This document shows positions 28,624 through 37,158 of a stretch of DNA of 64,000 nucleotides, one piece after another. The notes beneath the pieces are model-generated. The model worked only from the letters and a program-made list of their open reading frames with translations. It did no database searches and had not been told where the DNA came from. The stretch is taken from the NCBI GenBank assembly GCA_047017005.1, contig JBKXSZ010000003.1, forward strand, positions 1 through 64,000. The letters are read 5' to 3'. Made by a program: the position numbers and the translations under genes. Origin of the DNA: JBKXSZ01 sp047017005. Lineage in GTDB: Bacteria > Bacillota > Clostridia > TANB77 > CAG-508. Position 1 is the stretch's first letter; every line of letters begins with the position of its first letter.

Positions 28624-28691
28624 AAAGCACATAAAAATAACAGAAGTATAAAAAAATAAAGAGAAAATTAAAAAGAATAGGAGAGAAGAAA

Positions 28692-31100
28692 ATGAAAGCA
28701 AGTGTAGAATGGCTAAAAGAATATGCCGATATACAAGTACCTGTAATGGAACTTGCCGATAGACTTACCATGACAGGCTCTAAAGTAGAGACAGTAGAAA
28801 GTAAAGGAAATGACATAAAGAATGTTGTAGTAGGAAAAATATTAGAAATAAAGAAACATCCTGATGCCGATAAATTAGTGGTAACCAAAGTGGATGTAGG
28901 AGATAAAATCTTACAAATTGTAACAGGTGCGAATAATATTAAAGAAAATGATATTGTACCAATTGCAAAAGATGGTTCTGAACTTCCAGGGGGAATTCAT
29001 ATTAAGACAGGAAAACTAAGAGGAATAGAGTCCTGTGGTATGATGTGTGCAGTAACAGAGCTTGGATTAAGTTTAGAAAGATATCCAGACCAAATTGAAA
29101 TGGGAATTATGATACTTCCGAAAGAAATGGAAAAGGATTTAGGAAAAGATATAGTAGAAGCATTAGGAATAGGAGAAGATATTATTGATTTTGAAATTAC
29201 CCCAAATAGACCGGATTGCTTATCTATTGAAGGATTAGGAAGAGAAACAGCAGCAACTCTACAGGTGCCTTTCTTAAATCCAAGAAAAAATATCGATGAA
29301 ATGAAAGTAGAAAACAAAGACAATATAGAAGGATTAACTGTTAAAATTGAAGCTCCTGATTTATGTTATCGCTATATAGGAAGAGTTGTAAAAAATGTAA
29401 AAATAGGACCATCACCAGAATGGATGGTAAGAAGATTAGAAGCCTGCGGTATGAGAAGCATAAACAATATTGTAGATATTACAAACTATGTTATGTTAGA
29501 GCTTGGGCAACCAATGCATGCTTTTGATATAAACTCTATTGAAGGAAAAGCAATTACAGTAAGAAGAGCAAAAGTAAATGAAAAGATTACTACTTTAGAT
29601 GATGAAGAAAGAGAATTAACAGAGGATATGCTAGTGATAGCAGACAGTAAAAAACCGGTAGCGGTAGCAGGTGTTATGGGAGGACAAAACTCTGAAATCG
29701 AATCGGATACAGAAACGGTTGTATTTGAATCTGCAGTATTTTATAAAGGAAGTGTTCGTAAAACAGCTAAGAAATTAGGATTACGAACAGAAGCTTCTAG
29801 TCGTTATGAAAAAGGACTATCTCCAGAGAATGCGGAAAGAGCAATTAATAGAGCTGTGGAATTAGTAGAACTATTAGGTGCAGGAAAAGCAATAGATGGT
29901 AAAATTGATGTATATCCAACCAAACAAAAAGAAAATGTAATTGCATTAAACGTAGAAAGAATTAATGGGCTATTAGGAACTAATATTGAAAAAGAAGAAA
30001 TGTTAGAAATCTTTGATAAGCTTGAACTAAAGAAAGATGGAGACAACATTATTCCTCCATACTTTAGACAAGATATAGAAGGAATTGCAGATTTAGCAGA
30101 AGAAGTGCTACGTTTTCATGGATATGATACCTTAGGAAGTACCTTAATTCATGCAGAAAGTACGGTGGGAGGAAAGAATAAAAAACAAAAACTAGAAGAT
30201 ACATTAAGAGCAGTACTTGTGGATAGAGGACTATCTGAAATTTACACATATGGATTTATTAATGAAAAAGATTTGGATAAAGTAAATTTACCAAAAGAAA
30301 GTATATTAAGAGCGCAAACTGTGTCTATCCAGAATCCATTAAGTGAAGACTATACAATTATGAGAACCACAACAGTTCCAAGTATGATGGCAACTGTTAG
30401 CTATAACTATAACCAAAAGAATAAAGAGGTTGGGTTATATGACATTTCTAGAACATACCGTGACGAAGCGGGAAGCATTGAAAAAGGTGAACTTCCTGTT
30501 GAAAATAATATCCTTACTATTGCTATTTATGGAGAAAATGATGATTACTATACATTAAAAGGTATTGTAGAAAATGTAATAGAAGCAGCGCAAATTGCAA
30601 GATATGACATTGCAAGAGAAACAGAAAATACGATGTATCACCCAGGAAGATGTGCAGTGATGAAAGTAGGAAAAGATGTAATTGCAACTTTCGGAGAAGT
30701 ACATCCAATTCTATTAAATAACTATGGAGTAGGAACAAAGGTACTATTGGCAGAAATTGATATCGATAAACTTGTAAAATACGGAAGAACAAATAAAAAA
30801 TATACACCAATACCAAAATTCCCAGCAGTAGAAAGAGATATTGCCATAACAGTACCAGAAGAAGTAGAAGTAGGTCAAATTGAAAAGATTATTCAAAAGA
30901 GAGCTAAAAAAGCTTTAGAAAGTGCAAAACTATTTGATGTATATCGCAGTGAAAAATTAGGTGTAGGAAAGAAAAGTGTTGCATACAGCTTAACTTTTAG
31001 GGATGTAAATAAAACATTGAATGATGAAGAAATTAACACTATCATGAATGGAATTATTGTCGACTTAGAAAATAATTTAGGAGCTGAATTAAGAAAATAG
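28692..31100 (+). CDS. pheT: Phenylalanyl-tRNA synthetase beta subunit
   Basis: The 802 aa beta subunit: an N-terminal tRNA-binding OB domain (VVVGKILEIKKHPDADKL), B3/B4 editing domain (GRVVKNVKIGPSPEW, QPMHAFD), B5, and the C-terminal anticodon-binding ferredoxin-like domain (FPAVERDIAITV). Length is standard. It begins 69 bases after pheS with TAGGAGAGAAG. A terminator follows at about 31110. Confidence 0.97.
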   Translation: MKASVEWLKEYADIQVPVMELADRLTMTGSKVETVESKGNDIKNVVVGKILEIKKHPDADKLVVTKVDVGDKILQIVTGANNIKENDIVPIAKDGSELPGGIHIKTGKLRGIESCGMMCAVTELGLSLERYPDQIEMGIMILPKEMEKDLGKDIVEALGIGEDIIDFEITPNRPDCLSIEGLGRETAATLQVPFLNPRKNIDEMKVENKDNIEGLTVKIEAPDLCYRYIGRVVKNVKIGPSPEWMVRRLEACGMRSINNIVDITNYVMLELGQPMHAFDINSIEGKAITVRRAKVNEKITTLDDEERELTEDMLVIADSKKPVAVAGVMGGQNSEIESDTETVVFESAVFYKGSVRKTAKKLGLRTEASSRYEKGLSPENAERAINRAVELVELLGAGKAIDGKIDVYPTKQKENVIALNVERINGLLGTNIEKEEMLEIFDKLELKKDGDNIIPPYFRQDIEGIADLAEEVLRFHGYDTLGSTLIHAESTVGGKNKKQKLEDTLRAVLVDRGLSEIYTYGFINEKDLDKVNLPKESILRAQTVSIQNPLSEDYTIMRTTTVPSMMATVSYNYNQKNKEVGLYDISRTYRDEAGSIEKGELPVENNILTIAIYGENDDYYTLKGIVENVIEAAQIARYDIARETENTMYHPGRCAVMKVGKDVIATFGEVHPILLNNYGVGTKVLLAEIDIDKLVKYGRTNKKYTPIPKFPAVERDIAITVPEEVEVGQIEKIIQKRAKKALESAKLFDVYRSEKLGVGKKSVAYSLTFRDVNKTLNDEEINTIMNGIIVDLENNLGAELRK

Positions 31101-31109
31101 ATAGAACAA

Positions 31110-31150
31110 AAAAGTCTCAAACTAATTACTTTTAGCTTGAGATTCTTTTG
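31110..31150 (+). terminator. Terminator after pheT
   Basis: AGTCTCAA and TTGAGATT arms with a 15-base centre, then CTTTT. Confidence 0.6.
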
Positions 31151-31211
31151 TGAAATATAGAAATAGACTAAGTCATTTTACAGAAGAAAGGATAAATTTA
31201 GGAAGTTGAAT

Positions 31212-31457
31212 ATGGATAATAAAGAAATTTTACTATCTAATGTTGATAAAATTCATACTACTGAAATGGGTATTGATAGAATAAAAAAGAATTTAAAATT
31301 AGATGTAGAAGATGTTGTATCCTATTGTAGGAAAAAAGTAATGGATAAAAATAGTAAAATTTATAAACAAGGTAAGAATTGGTATGTTGAAATTGATCAT
31401 ATTAAAATAACTATAAATTCATATAGCTATACAATTATTACAGCACACTTAATTTAA
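31212..31457 (+). CDS. DUF3781 family protein
   Basis: An 81 aa protein. ATG 31212 is preferred to a TTG two codons upstream because AGGA lies nine bases before it. LSNVDKIHTTEMGIDRIKKN and GKNWYVEIDHIKITINSYSY fit DUF3781, a family of unknown function whose members often bind nothing known. The sequence is soluble. It stands alone after the pheT terminator. Confidence 0.75.
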   Translation: MDNKEILLSNVDKIHTTEMGIDRIKKNLKLDVEDVVSYCRKKVMDKNSKIYKQGKNWYVEIDHIKITINSYSYTIITAHLI

Positions 31458-31652
31458 TAACAAATGGAATGATAAATAATAAAAAAATTGAAATAATAAA
31501 TAATGAATAATAAATAAAAGCGAAAGTATCTAAGAAGAAAATCTCTTTTTTCCCAGTAAAAGATAAAAATATATTACTAAGTTCGTTGAAAAAAAAGTAA
31601 GTTTGTGGTATAACGTATATAAATTGTTGAAAATTAAAGGAGGCAATTTAAG
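31458..31652 (+). other. Intergenic
   Basis: Weak AT-rich repeats of AATAATAAATAATAAATAA near 31480-31515; no gene. AAAGGAGG precedes the small ORF that follows. Confidence 0.35.
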
Positions 31653-31772
31653 ATGGCAAAAAAGAAAATAGATAAAGGAAGATTAGCAATAAGGATTATT
31701 GCAGGAATTTGTGCAGCTATTATGGTAGTAGCTTTTGGAGGGACTTTAATATTCTACTTAATGGCGATGTAA
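31653..31772 (+). CDS. Small single-span membrane protein
   Basis: A 39 aa protein: basic N-terminus (MAKKKIDKGRLAIR) and a hydrophobic helix (about residues 15-37), ending at TAA. An excellent AAAGGAGGC ribosome binding site nine bases upstream and position 21 bases before cdaA make it credible as a real gene and the first cistron of the cdaA operon. It could be a small accessory membrane factor for CdaA, but this is inference. Family not recognised with confidence. Confidence 0.6.
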   Translation: MAKKKIDKGRLAIRIIAGICAAIMVVAFGGTLIFYLMAM

Positions 31773-31793
31773 ATAAAAATAGGAGATATATAA

Positions 31794-32759
31794 ATGATTG
31801 ATAATTTTATGATAACAATGCAAAATTTTTGGAACCAAAATATTGTACAATATATGCAAACTCTATATCAGTATCCTATCAAATTAATTAGCTTAATATT
31901 AGATTTAGTAATTGTTATCTTTTTAGGATATAAATTAATTAAGATATTAAAAAATTCAAGAGCATGGCAATTGGTAAAAGGAATTGCTTTACTCATTATC
32001 GTAACAGCGTTAAGCTCTATTTTAAACTTAAAGATTTTGAACTTTATTCTAACATCTGTTATGACATATGGTGTTATTGCGATTATCGTTATTTTTCAAC
32101 CAGAATTAAGACGTGCGTTAGAGCAATTAGGTACGAATAAATTCACAAAGTTCTTTGGAATTGATAAAGATTTAGCAACGAAAACGAAAGAAGATATCTA
32201 TAAAATTGTAATTGCAGCAGAAGAACTAGCAAAAGAGAAAACAGGAGCACTAATTGTTATTGAAAGAGATATTCAAATAAAGGATATTATAGCAACAGGT
32301 GTTAGTATGGAATCTGAAATTTCACCACAATTACTAGTAAATATATTTGTCCCTAAAACGCCATTACATGATGGAGCTGTTATTATATCTGGTAACAAAA
32401 TTGCAGCAGCAGCATGTATGCTACCTTTAGCGGGAGACAATGATATTGCAAAAGAATTAGGAACAAGACATAGAGCTGCAATTGGAATATCTAAAGAATC
32501 TGATAGTATAGCAGTAGTAGTATCTGAAGAAACAGGAAAGATATCGGTTGCTAAAGATGGAACTCTAATTGCAGATGTAAAAGAAGATGCGTTAAAGAAA
32601 ATTTTAATTACAAATATTGTAACAAAGCGATTTGGAGATGGAAGAACAACTACAGCAGAAAGATTTAGAAGTTTTAAACAAAATATGAAAGCAAGCAGAA
32701 AACAAGCTAAAAAAGAAACAACAGATAAAAAGGAAGAAAAAGAAAATAAAGAAAAATAA
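31794..32759 (+). CDS. cdaA: Diadenylate cyclase CdaA
   Basis: Makes c-di-AMP from two ATP. The 321 aa protein has three N-terminal membrane helices (about 30-110), a DAC domain with the catalytic LHDGAVII and GTRHRAAIGISKES motifs and a Lys/Glu tail. The start is preceded by AGGAG. The usual downstream cdaR (ybbR) is missing; a terminator follows at once and the next gene is nadD. Osmotic and cell-wall regulation is the family role. Confidence 0.95.
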   Translation: MIDNFMITMQNFWNQNIVQYMQTLYQYPIKLISLILDLVIVIFLGYKLIKILKNSRAWQLVKGIALLIIVTALSSILNLKILNFILTSVMTYGVIAIIVIFQPELRRALEQLGTNKFTKFFGIDKDLATKTKEDIYKIVIAAEELAKEKTGALIVIERDIQIKDIIATGVSMESEISPQLLVNIFVPKTPLHDGAVIISGNKIAAAACMLPLAGDNDIAKELGTRHRAAIGISKESDSIAVVVSEETGKISVAKDGTLIADVKEDALKKILITNIVTKRFGDGRTTTAERFRSFKQNMKASRKQAKKETTDKKEEKENKEK

Positions 32760-32786
32760 AAAGAATGTGTAAAACATTCTTTTTTC
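32758..32786 (+). terminator. Terminator after cdaA
   Basis: AAAAGAATGT and ACATTCTTTT form a 10-bp hairpin with a five-base loop and T-run. Confidence 0.85.
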
Positions 32787-32798
32787 TGTATAATAAAG

Positions 32799-32838
32799 TT
32801 GACAAATAGAAAAAAATAAGATACACTAATGATAGTAA
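32799..32838 (+). promoter_or_regulatory. nadD promoter with inverted repeat
   Basis: TTGACA (32799-32804), 17 bases, TACACT (32822-32827). ACTA-N4-TAGT (32825-32836) overlaps the start point and resembles arms seen at the pncB promoter, a candidate regulator site. Confidence 0.5.
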
Positions 32839-32921
32839 TAAAAGGATAATAACAAAAACGGAAAAATTGATATATAGAAGAAAGGAGAGTTTAATAGTTT
32901 AGCTATTAGAAGAAAAAGAAT

Positions 32922-33534
32922 ATGGAAAAGAAAAAAGTAATGGTTGTATTTGGTGGTTCCTATAATCCACCATTAAATTCACATTTCTCTCTAGCAGAAC
33001 AAATTGTAAATGAGTATGATGACGTAGAAAATGTTATCTTTGTGCCAGTAAATAGTAAATATAATAAAAAAGGGTTACTAGATAATAAAACACGTTATGA
33101 GATGTTAAAGTTAGTAATTGATAAAAATACTAGATTCCTATTATCGGATATTGAGCTAAAAAGTGATAAACCATTATTTACTATTGAAACTGTAGAAAAA
33201 TTACAGGAAACTTACTATGACCATGACCTATGGTTTACCATACGGAAGTGATAATTTAAAAGAACTTCATACATGGGAAGAAGCCGATAAATTAGTGAAA
33301 AAATTTAAAGTTTTAGTACTAGAAAGAGGTCAAGATTCCATGGAGAATATCATAGAGTCTAATCCTTTTTTAAAGAAATATGAAAATCAATTTATTAAAG
33401 TTAAGGAAAATGTGCGAAGTAATTTAAGTTCCACTTTTGTAAGAGACAAAATAAAAAGAGGAAAAAGTATCCGCTATCTAACACCAGATGAGGTTTATTA
33501 CTATATTAAAGAAAAACACCTATTTGAAAATTAA
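32922..33534 (+). CDS. nadD: Nicotinate-nucleotide adenylyltransferase, +1 disruption at CGG
   Basis: Joins nicotinate mononucleotide and ATP to form NaAD. The restored protein is 203 aa. Motifs: VVFGGSYNPPLNSHFSLAEQI (nucleotidyltransferase HxGH-type region; here N-S-H), the ATP-side SSTFVRDKIKRG near the end. At in-frame CGG 33243 the zero frame stops at TGA after two codons. Skipping C gives WFTIGSDNLKELHTW, the expected central Gly-x-Asp motif. NadE follows 63 bases downstream. The sequence is divergent from textbook NadD at HxGH but the nadE neighbour supports the role. Confidence 0.85.
33243..33246 (+). other. CGG +1 shift site in nadD
   Basis: Zero frame ATA CGG AAG TGA becomes ATA GGA AGT GAT, giving Ile-Gly-Ser-Asp, the conserved NadD motif. 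As in the deacetylase, the zero frame stops two codons after CGG. Confidence 0.75.
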
Positions 33535-33597
33535 AAAGATAAAACTATAAATAAAGAGAAAGAAAAATACATAAAATAAAAAATAGGAGGAAAGAAA

Positions 33598-34383
33598 ATG
33601 GATGAAATAAAAATGAAAGAGGAATTAGATAAAGTTATATTTTGGATTTACGATTATGTAAGAAGAGCGGGAGTAAATGGAGTCGTAATTGGAAATAGTG
33701 GAGGAAAAGATTGTGCAACTGTAATTGCTCTTGCCACGAAAGCTCTAGGAAAGGAACATGTTTATACAGTAGCACTTCCTTGTAATTCGATTTCACAAGA
33801 TTTTGAAGATGCAAAACTTGTTTCTGATACTTTTGGAGTACCACTATTAAAGGTAGATTTAACAGAGAGTTATATACGAATGGAAGAAGAAATCAATAAA
33901 GAATTGAAAAATTTTGGATTAGCTGAAAAAATAGGAGAAGAAGCAGGAATTAATACAAAACCAAGATTAAGAATGACAACTTTATATGCCATTGCTCAAA
34001 CGCTAGGGTGTCTTGTTATGGGCACCGGAAATTTATGTGAAAGAATGGTAGGATATACAACAAAATGGGGAGACAGTGCATCGGACTTTAATCCAATTGG
34101 AGACTTTACCGTAGAAGAAGTAAGATGGATAGGCAGGTATTTAGGGGTACCTAGTAAAGTAATCGACAAAGCTCCTAATGATGGATTAGGGGGAAAAACA
34201 GATGAAGAAAAAATGGGGATAACCTATGAACAAATAGCAGAATATATTGAAACTGGTAGAACAGATGAAAGCGCGATGAAAGAAATCGAAAGGAGATATT
34301 TATCCTCTGCCCATAAACGTAAAGAAATACCAATTTATAGAGTGGAAGATAAAGTAAATAAATTAGAAGAAACATTAGGATAA
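33598..34383 (+). CDS. nadE: NAD synthetase (ammonia-dependent type)
   Basis: Amidates NaAD to NAD+. The 261 aa protein lacks the glutaminase domain, so it uses ammonia. Motifs: VIGNSGGKDCATVIALA (PP-loop SGGxDS variant with Lys-Asp-Cys), MGTGNLCERMVGYTTKWGD and FNPIGDFTVEEV. An AGGAGG ribosome binding site precedes the ATG. Likely co-transcribed with nadD. Identity is secure. Confidence 0.95.
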   Translation: MDEIKMKEELDKVIFWIYDYVRRAGVNGVVIGNSGGKDCATVIALATKALGKEHVYTVALPCNSISQDFEDAKLVSDTFGVPLLKVDLTESYIRMEEEINKELKNFGLAEKIGEEAGINTKPRLRMTTLYAIAQTLGCLVMGTGNLCERMVGYTTKWGDSASDFNPIGDFTVEEVRWIGRYLGVPSKVIDKAPNDGLGGKTDEEKMGITYEQIAEYIETGRTDESAMKEIERRYLSSAHKRKEIPIYRVEDKVNKLEETLG

Positions 34384-34531
34384 CAAAAGATTTAAAAAAT
34401 TAGAGAAAAATTAAAAGAATTAAAAACCTTTCTTTTAAGGAAGATATTTTTACGTAAAAGAACAAAAGAGAAAAACACGAAGTGATGAAAAAATAGATTT
34501 AAAGAAGCAAGAAGGAACAGAAGTAGCATAA

Positions 34532-34566
34532 AAAGAGAAGTTTCAATTTGTTTGAAACTTCTCTTT
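34532..34566. terminator. Bidirectional terminator between nadE and the HAD gene
   Basis: AAAGAGAAGTTTCAA (34532-34546) pairs perfectly with TTGAAACTTCTCTTT (34552-34566); the latter overlaps the stop of the convergent gene. Confidence 0.8.
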
Positions 34567-35413
34567 AAACAAGGTATTTTCTAATAGCTTCTGCAAAGCC
34601 ACCTTCATTTACAGATTTTGTAGTAACATAAGAAGCAACATCTTTTACTTCATCAAAAGCATTAGCAACAGCGACACCCGTACCAGCATTTTGTAACATA
34701 TCAATATCATTCATATTATCTCCTACTGCTAAAGTATCTTCTTTTTTTATATGTAAGTAATCTTGCAAAATACTAAGAGCTTTTCCTTTGCTTGCTCCTT
34801 TAGGGGCAATATCTAAATATTCATATTCTTTATCAATTATAGTATCTCGGTATTGATGATATTTTTTTATCCCTAAAATGGTAACATCGAGTAATTCTAG
34901 AATTTCATTTTTAACACTTGTTAAATCTGTTTGGCCTGTTATTACGAACTTACATATTGGCTCTTCTAAAGTTTCTAAATACGTCTCAATATCTGGTACA
35001 ATTTCTGTTTGCATACCATCTACTTTATCTTTATTTAATAAGTAGTTACGTAAATCCATATAGGCTAACTTTTCGCTAACTATTTTTTGATTAGTATAAA
35101 AATGTACATGAAGATGGTGCTTTTTCGCAATAGAAAGACAGATGCGAATTGCATCCTTGGATAAGGACTGCGAATAAATTTCTTTGTTGTTTTTTAAATC
35201 CATAATTTGCATGCCATTACCAAAAATCCCGTAACTTGCAGGGCAAGTATGGCAAACATCTTTAATTAAAGCATAAGGCTTTCCCGTAGAAATGGCAAAC
35301 CTTATTTCTTTATCTTGTATTTTTTGGAAAGCAGATAGATTTTCACCAGCTATGGTATTGAATTCGTTCATAATGGTTCCATCTAAATCGCTTGCTATCA
35401 ATTTAATCCCCAT
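34565..35413 (-). CDS. Cof-type HAD phosphatase
   Basis: A 282 aa haloacid-dehalogenase-family phosphatase of the IIB (Cof/YidA) group acting on sugar phosphates or similar. Motif I ASDLDGTIM, motif II SAFQKIQ..FAISTGK (Thr/Ser), motif III Lys in GASKGKAL and motif IV VGDNMNDIDMLQNAG are all present. The substrate cannot be predicted. It is transcribed against the NAD genes on each side. Confidence 0.88.
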   Translation of the reverse strand: MGIKLIASDLDGTIMNEFNTIAGENLSAFQKIQDKEIRFAISTGKPYALIKDVCHTCPASYGIFGNGMQIMDLKNNKEIYSQSLSKDAIRICLSIAKKHHLHVHFYTNQKIVSEKLAYMDLRNYLLNKDKVDGMQTEIVPDIETYLETLEEPICKFVITGQTDLTSVKNEILELLDVTILGIKKYHQYRDTIIDKEYEYLDIAPKGASKGKALSILQDYLHIKKEDTLAVGDNMNDIDMLQNAGTGVAVANAFDEVKDVASYVTTKSVNEGGFAEAIRKYLV

Positions 35414-35825
35414 AATATTTGACCTCTAATTGATTTTACTTTTAATATTTTACATGTAAATCAAACTTTTGACAAGATAGTAATCGAAAAAGAGAGGGGA
35501 ATGAAGGAGTAAAGAAACAAAACTAGAAAAACTAAAAAAGTATTGACACTTGATGATATTACTAATATAATAATAACAAGATAGTAATAAAATAATACTA
35601 ACAAAAAGGAAAAAGAGGCAGAATAGAAAGGAATTAGCAATAGAATATGTAATGAAGTAATAATTAGATATCAAATATTTAAATGGGAGAAAGTAAAATG
35701 GATATAGATTAAAGGTATTGAAAAAGATGCAAATACTTTTGAAAGAAGATATTTTTTTATGATTTGTTAGTAACAAAAAGATAAAAACAAAAAGGTTAAA
35801 TAAAAGAAAAGGGGGAAATAATAAG
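35414..35825 (+). promoter_or_regulatory. Long leader of the EIIC-like gene with strong promoter
   Basis: TTGACA (35543-35548), exactly 17 bases, TATAAT (35566-35571): consensus promoter. The palindrome TTGTTAGTAACAA (35764-35776) in the leader is shared, apart from one end base, with the pncB promoter. The leader is about 250 bases with no gene recognised; AAAGGGGG-type ribosome binding site precedes ATG 35826. Confidence 0.6.
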
Positions 35826-36914
35826 ATGAAAAACAAGATGAAAGGCGTTATGAAAAAAGGAAAGAAATTATTTAATCATGTATGTATTGATGGATTGACA
35901 GGAATGGCTTGGGGGTTATTTTCTACTTTGATTATAGGAACAATTATTGAACAAATAGGAAAGTTACTTCCGGGCTGGATAGGAGGTATACTAATTACGA
36001 TAGGTAAAATTGCAGCTAGTTTAACTGGAGCAGGAATTGGAATTGGAGTCGCTAGAAGATATAATGCAAGTCCATATGTAACAGTATCTTCAGCAATAGC
36101 CGGAACAATAGGTAGCTTTGCAAGTAAAATTTTAGCAGGAACTGTCTTTACAGGTGGAGAGATTGTACTTAGTGGACCAGGAGAACCAATGGGAGCATTT
36201 ATTGCGAGTTTAATTGGAATTGAGATCGGAAAGTTAATAACAGGAAAAACAAAAGTAGATATTATTCTAGTACCACTTGCAACAATATTAACAGGTGCCA
36301 TTGTTGGATTATTCATAGGACCACCTATTTCAGATTTTATGCAAGGATTAGGAGCTATTATCAATTGGTCTGTAGAAAGACAACCAATTTTAATGGGAAT
36401 ATTAGTAGCTGTTATTATGGGAATGATATTAACATTACCAATAAGTTCTGCAGCACTTGCTATTGTATTAAATTTAAATAGATTAGCAGCAGGAGCTGCA
36501 ACAGTAGGATGTTGTGCAAACATGATTGGATTTGCAGTAGCAAGCTATAAAGAAAATAAGTTAGGAGGACTTATTTCACAAGGTATTGGAACTAGCATGT
36601 TACAGGTACCTAATATTATGAAAAGACCAGTTATTTGGTTACCAGCTATTGTAGCAAGTGCCATATTAGGACCACTTTCCACCTGTGTATTTCATATGAT
36701 GAATAATGCGGCAGGAGCAGGAATGGGAACAGCAGGACTTGTTGGACAATTAATGACATGGCAAACCATGAATAATACGATGAACCAATGGATATTATTA
36801 ATAGAAATTATAGTATTACATTTCATTCTTCCAGGATTAATTGCTTGGGCAGTAAGCAAAATATTAAGAAAAAAAGGAATTATCAAGGACGGCGACATGA
36901 AATTAGAATTATAG
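35826..36914 (+). CDS. Orphan PTS EIIC-like membrane transporter
   Basis: A 362 aa polytopic protein with about ten helices and Gly/Ala-rich segments (ITIGKIAASLTGAGIGIGVA, MGMILTLPISSAALAIVLNL). It fits the PTS_EIIC_2-type family, proteins related to PTS permeases but lacking EIIA and EIIB partners; none is encoded nearby. It lies between nadE and the NUDIX-HTH regulator and next to pncB, and its leader shares a palindrome with pncB. A role in uptake of a pyridine or other NAD-related compound is a hypothesis; a sugar-like substrate is equally possible. Confidence 0.7.
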   Translation: MKNKMKGVMKKGKKLFNHVCIDGLTGMAWGLFSTLIIGTIIEQIGKLLPGWIGGILITIGKIAASLTGAGIGIGVARRYNASPYVTVSSAIAGTIGSFASKILAGTVFTGGEIVLSGPGEPMGAFIASLIGIEIGKLITGKTKVDIILVPLATILTGAIVGLFIGPPISDFMQGLGAIINWSVERQPILMGILVAVIMGMILTLPISSAALAIVLNLNRLAAGAATVGCCANMIGFAVASYKENKLGGLISQGIGTSMLQVPNIMKRPVIWLPAIVASAILGPLSTCVFHMMNNAAGAGMGTAGLVGQLMTWQTMNNTMNQWILLIEIIVLHFILPGLIAWAVSKILRKKGIIKDGDMKLEL

Positions 36915-36990
36915 AAAGATTAAAGATTTTTACGAAAGAAAAAAGATGAATGATAAACAACAATTTCCTAAAAAATATGACTAAATATAT

Positions 36991-37035
36991 TTGACAAATA
37001 AAGCACTTGATATTAGAATGATAATATCAAGTGCT
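36991..37035 (+). promoter_or_regulatory. Regulator promoter overlapped by perfect palindrome
   Basis: TTGACA (36991-36996), 17 bases, TAGAAT (37014-37019). A perfect inverted repeat with 14-base arms (37002-37015 and 37022-37035, six-base centre) covers the spacer, -10 box and start point. No T-run follows, so it is an operator rather than a terminator, probably for autoregulation by the NUDIX-HTH protein downstream. Confidence 0.6.
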
Positions 37036-37117
37036 ATTCTATTCAAAAAAAAGTGAGCTATAAATAAATTAAAAGATATAATATTAATTAACATAGAGGA
37101 GAGCTTAGTAAGAGACT

Positions 37118-37144
37118 ATGAAAATAAAGATGGAAGAAAAATAG
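37118..37144 (+). CDS. Possible eight-residue leader peptide
   Basis: ATG to TAG, MKIKMEEK, ends 14 bases before the regulator start codon. It is too short to judge by composition; its ribosome binding site (GAGGAG at 37096) is rather far. Might be chance. Confidence 0.2.
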   Translation: MKIKMEEK

Positions 37145-37158
37145 AGGAGGAACTTAAG

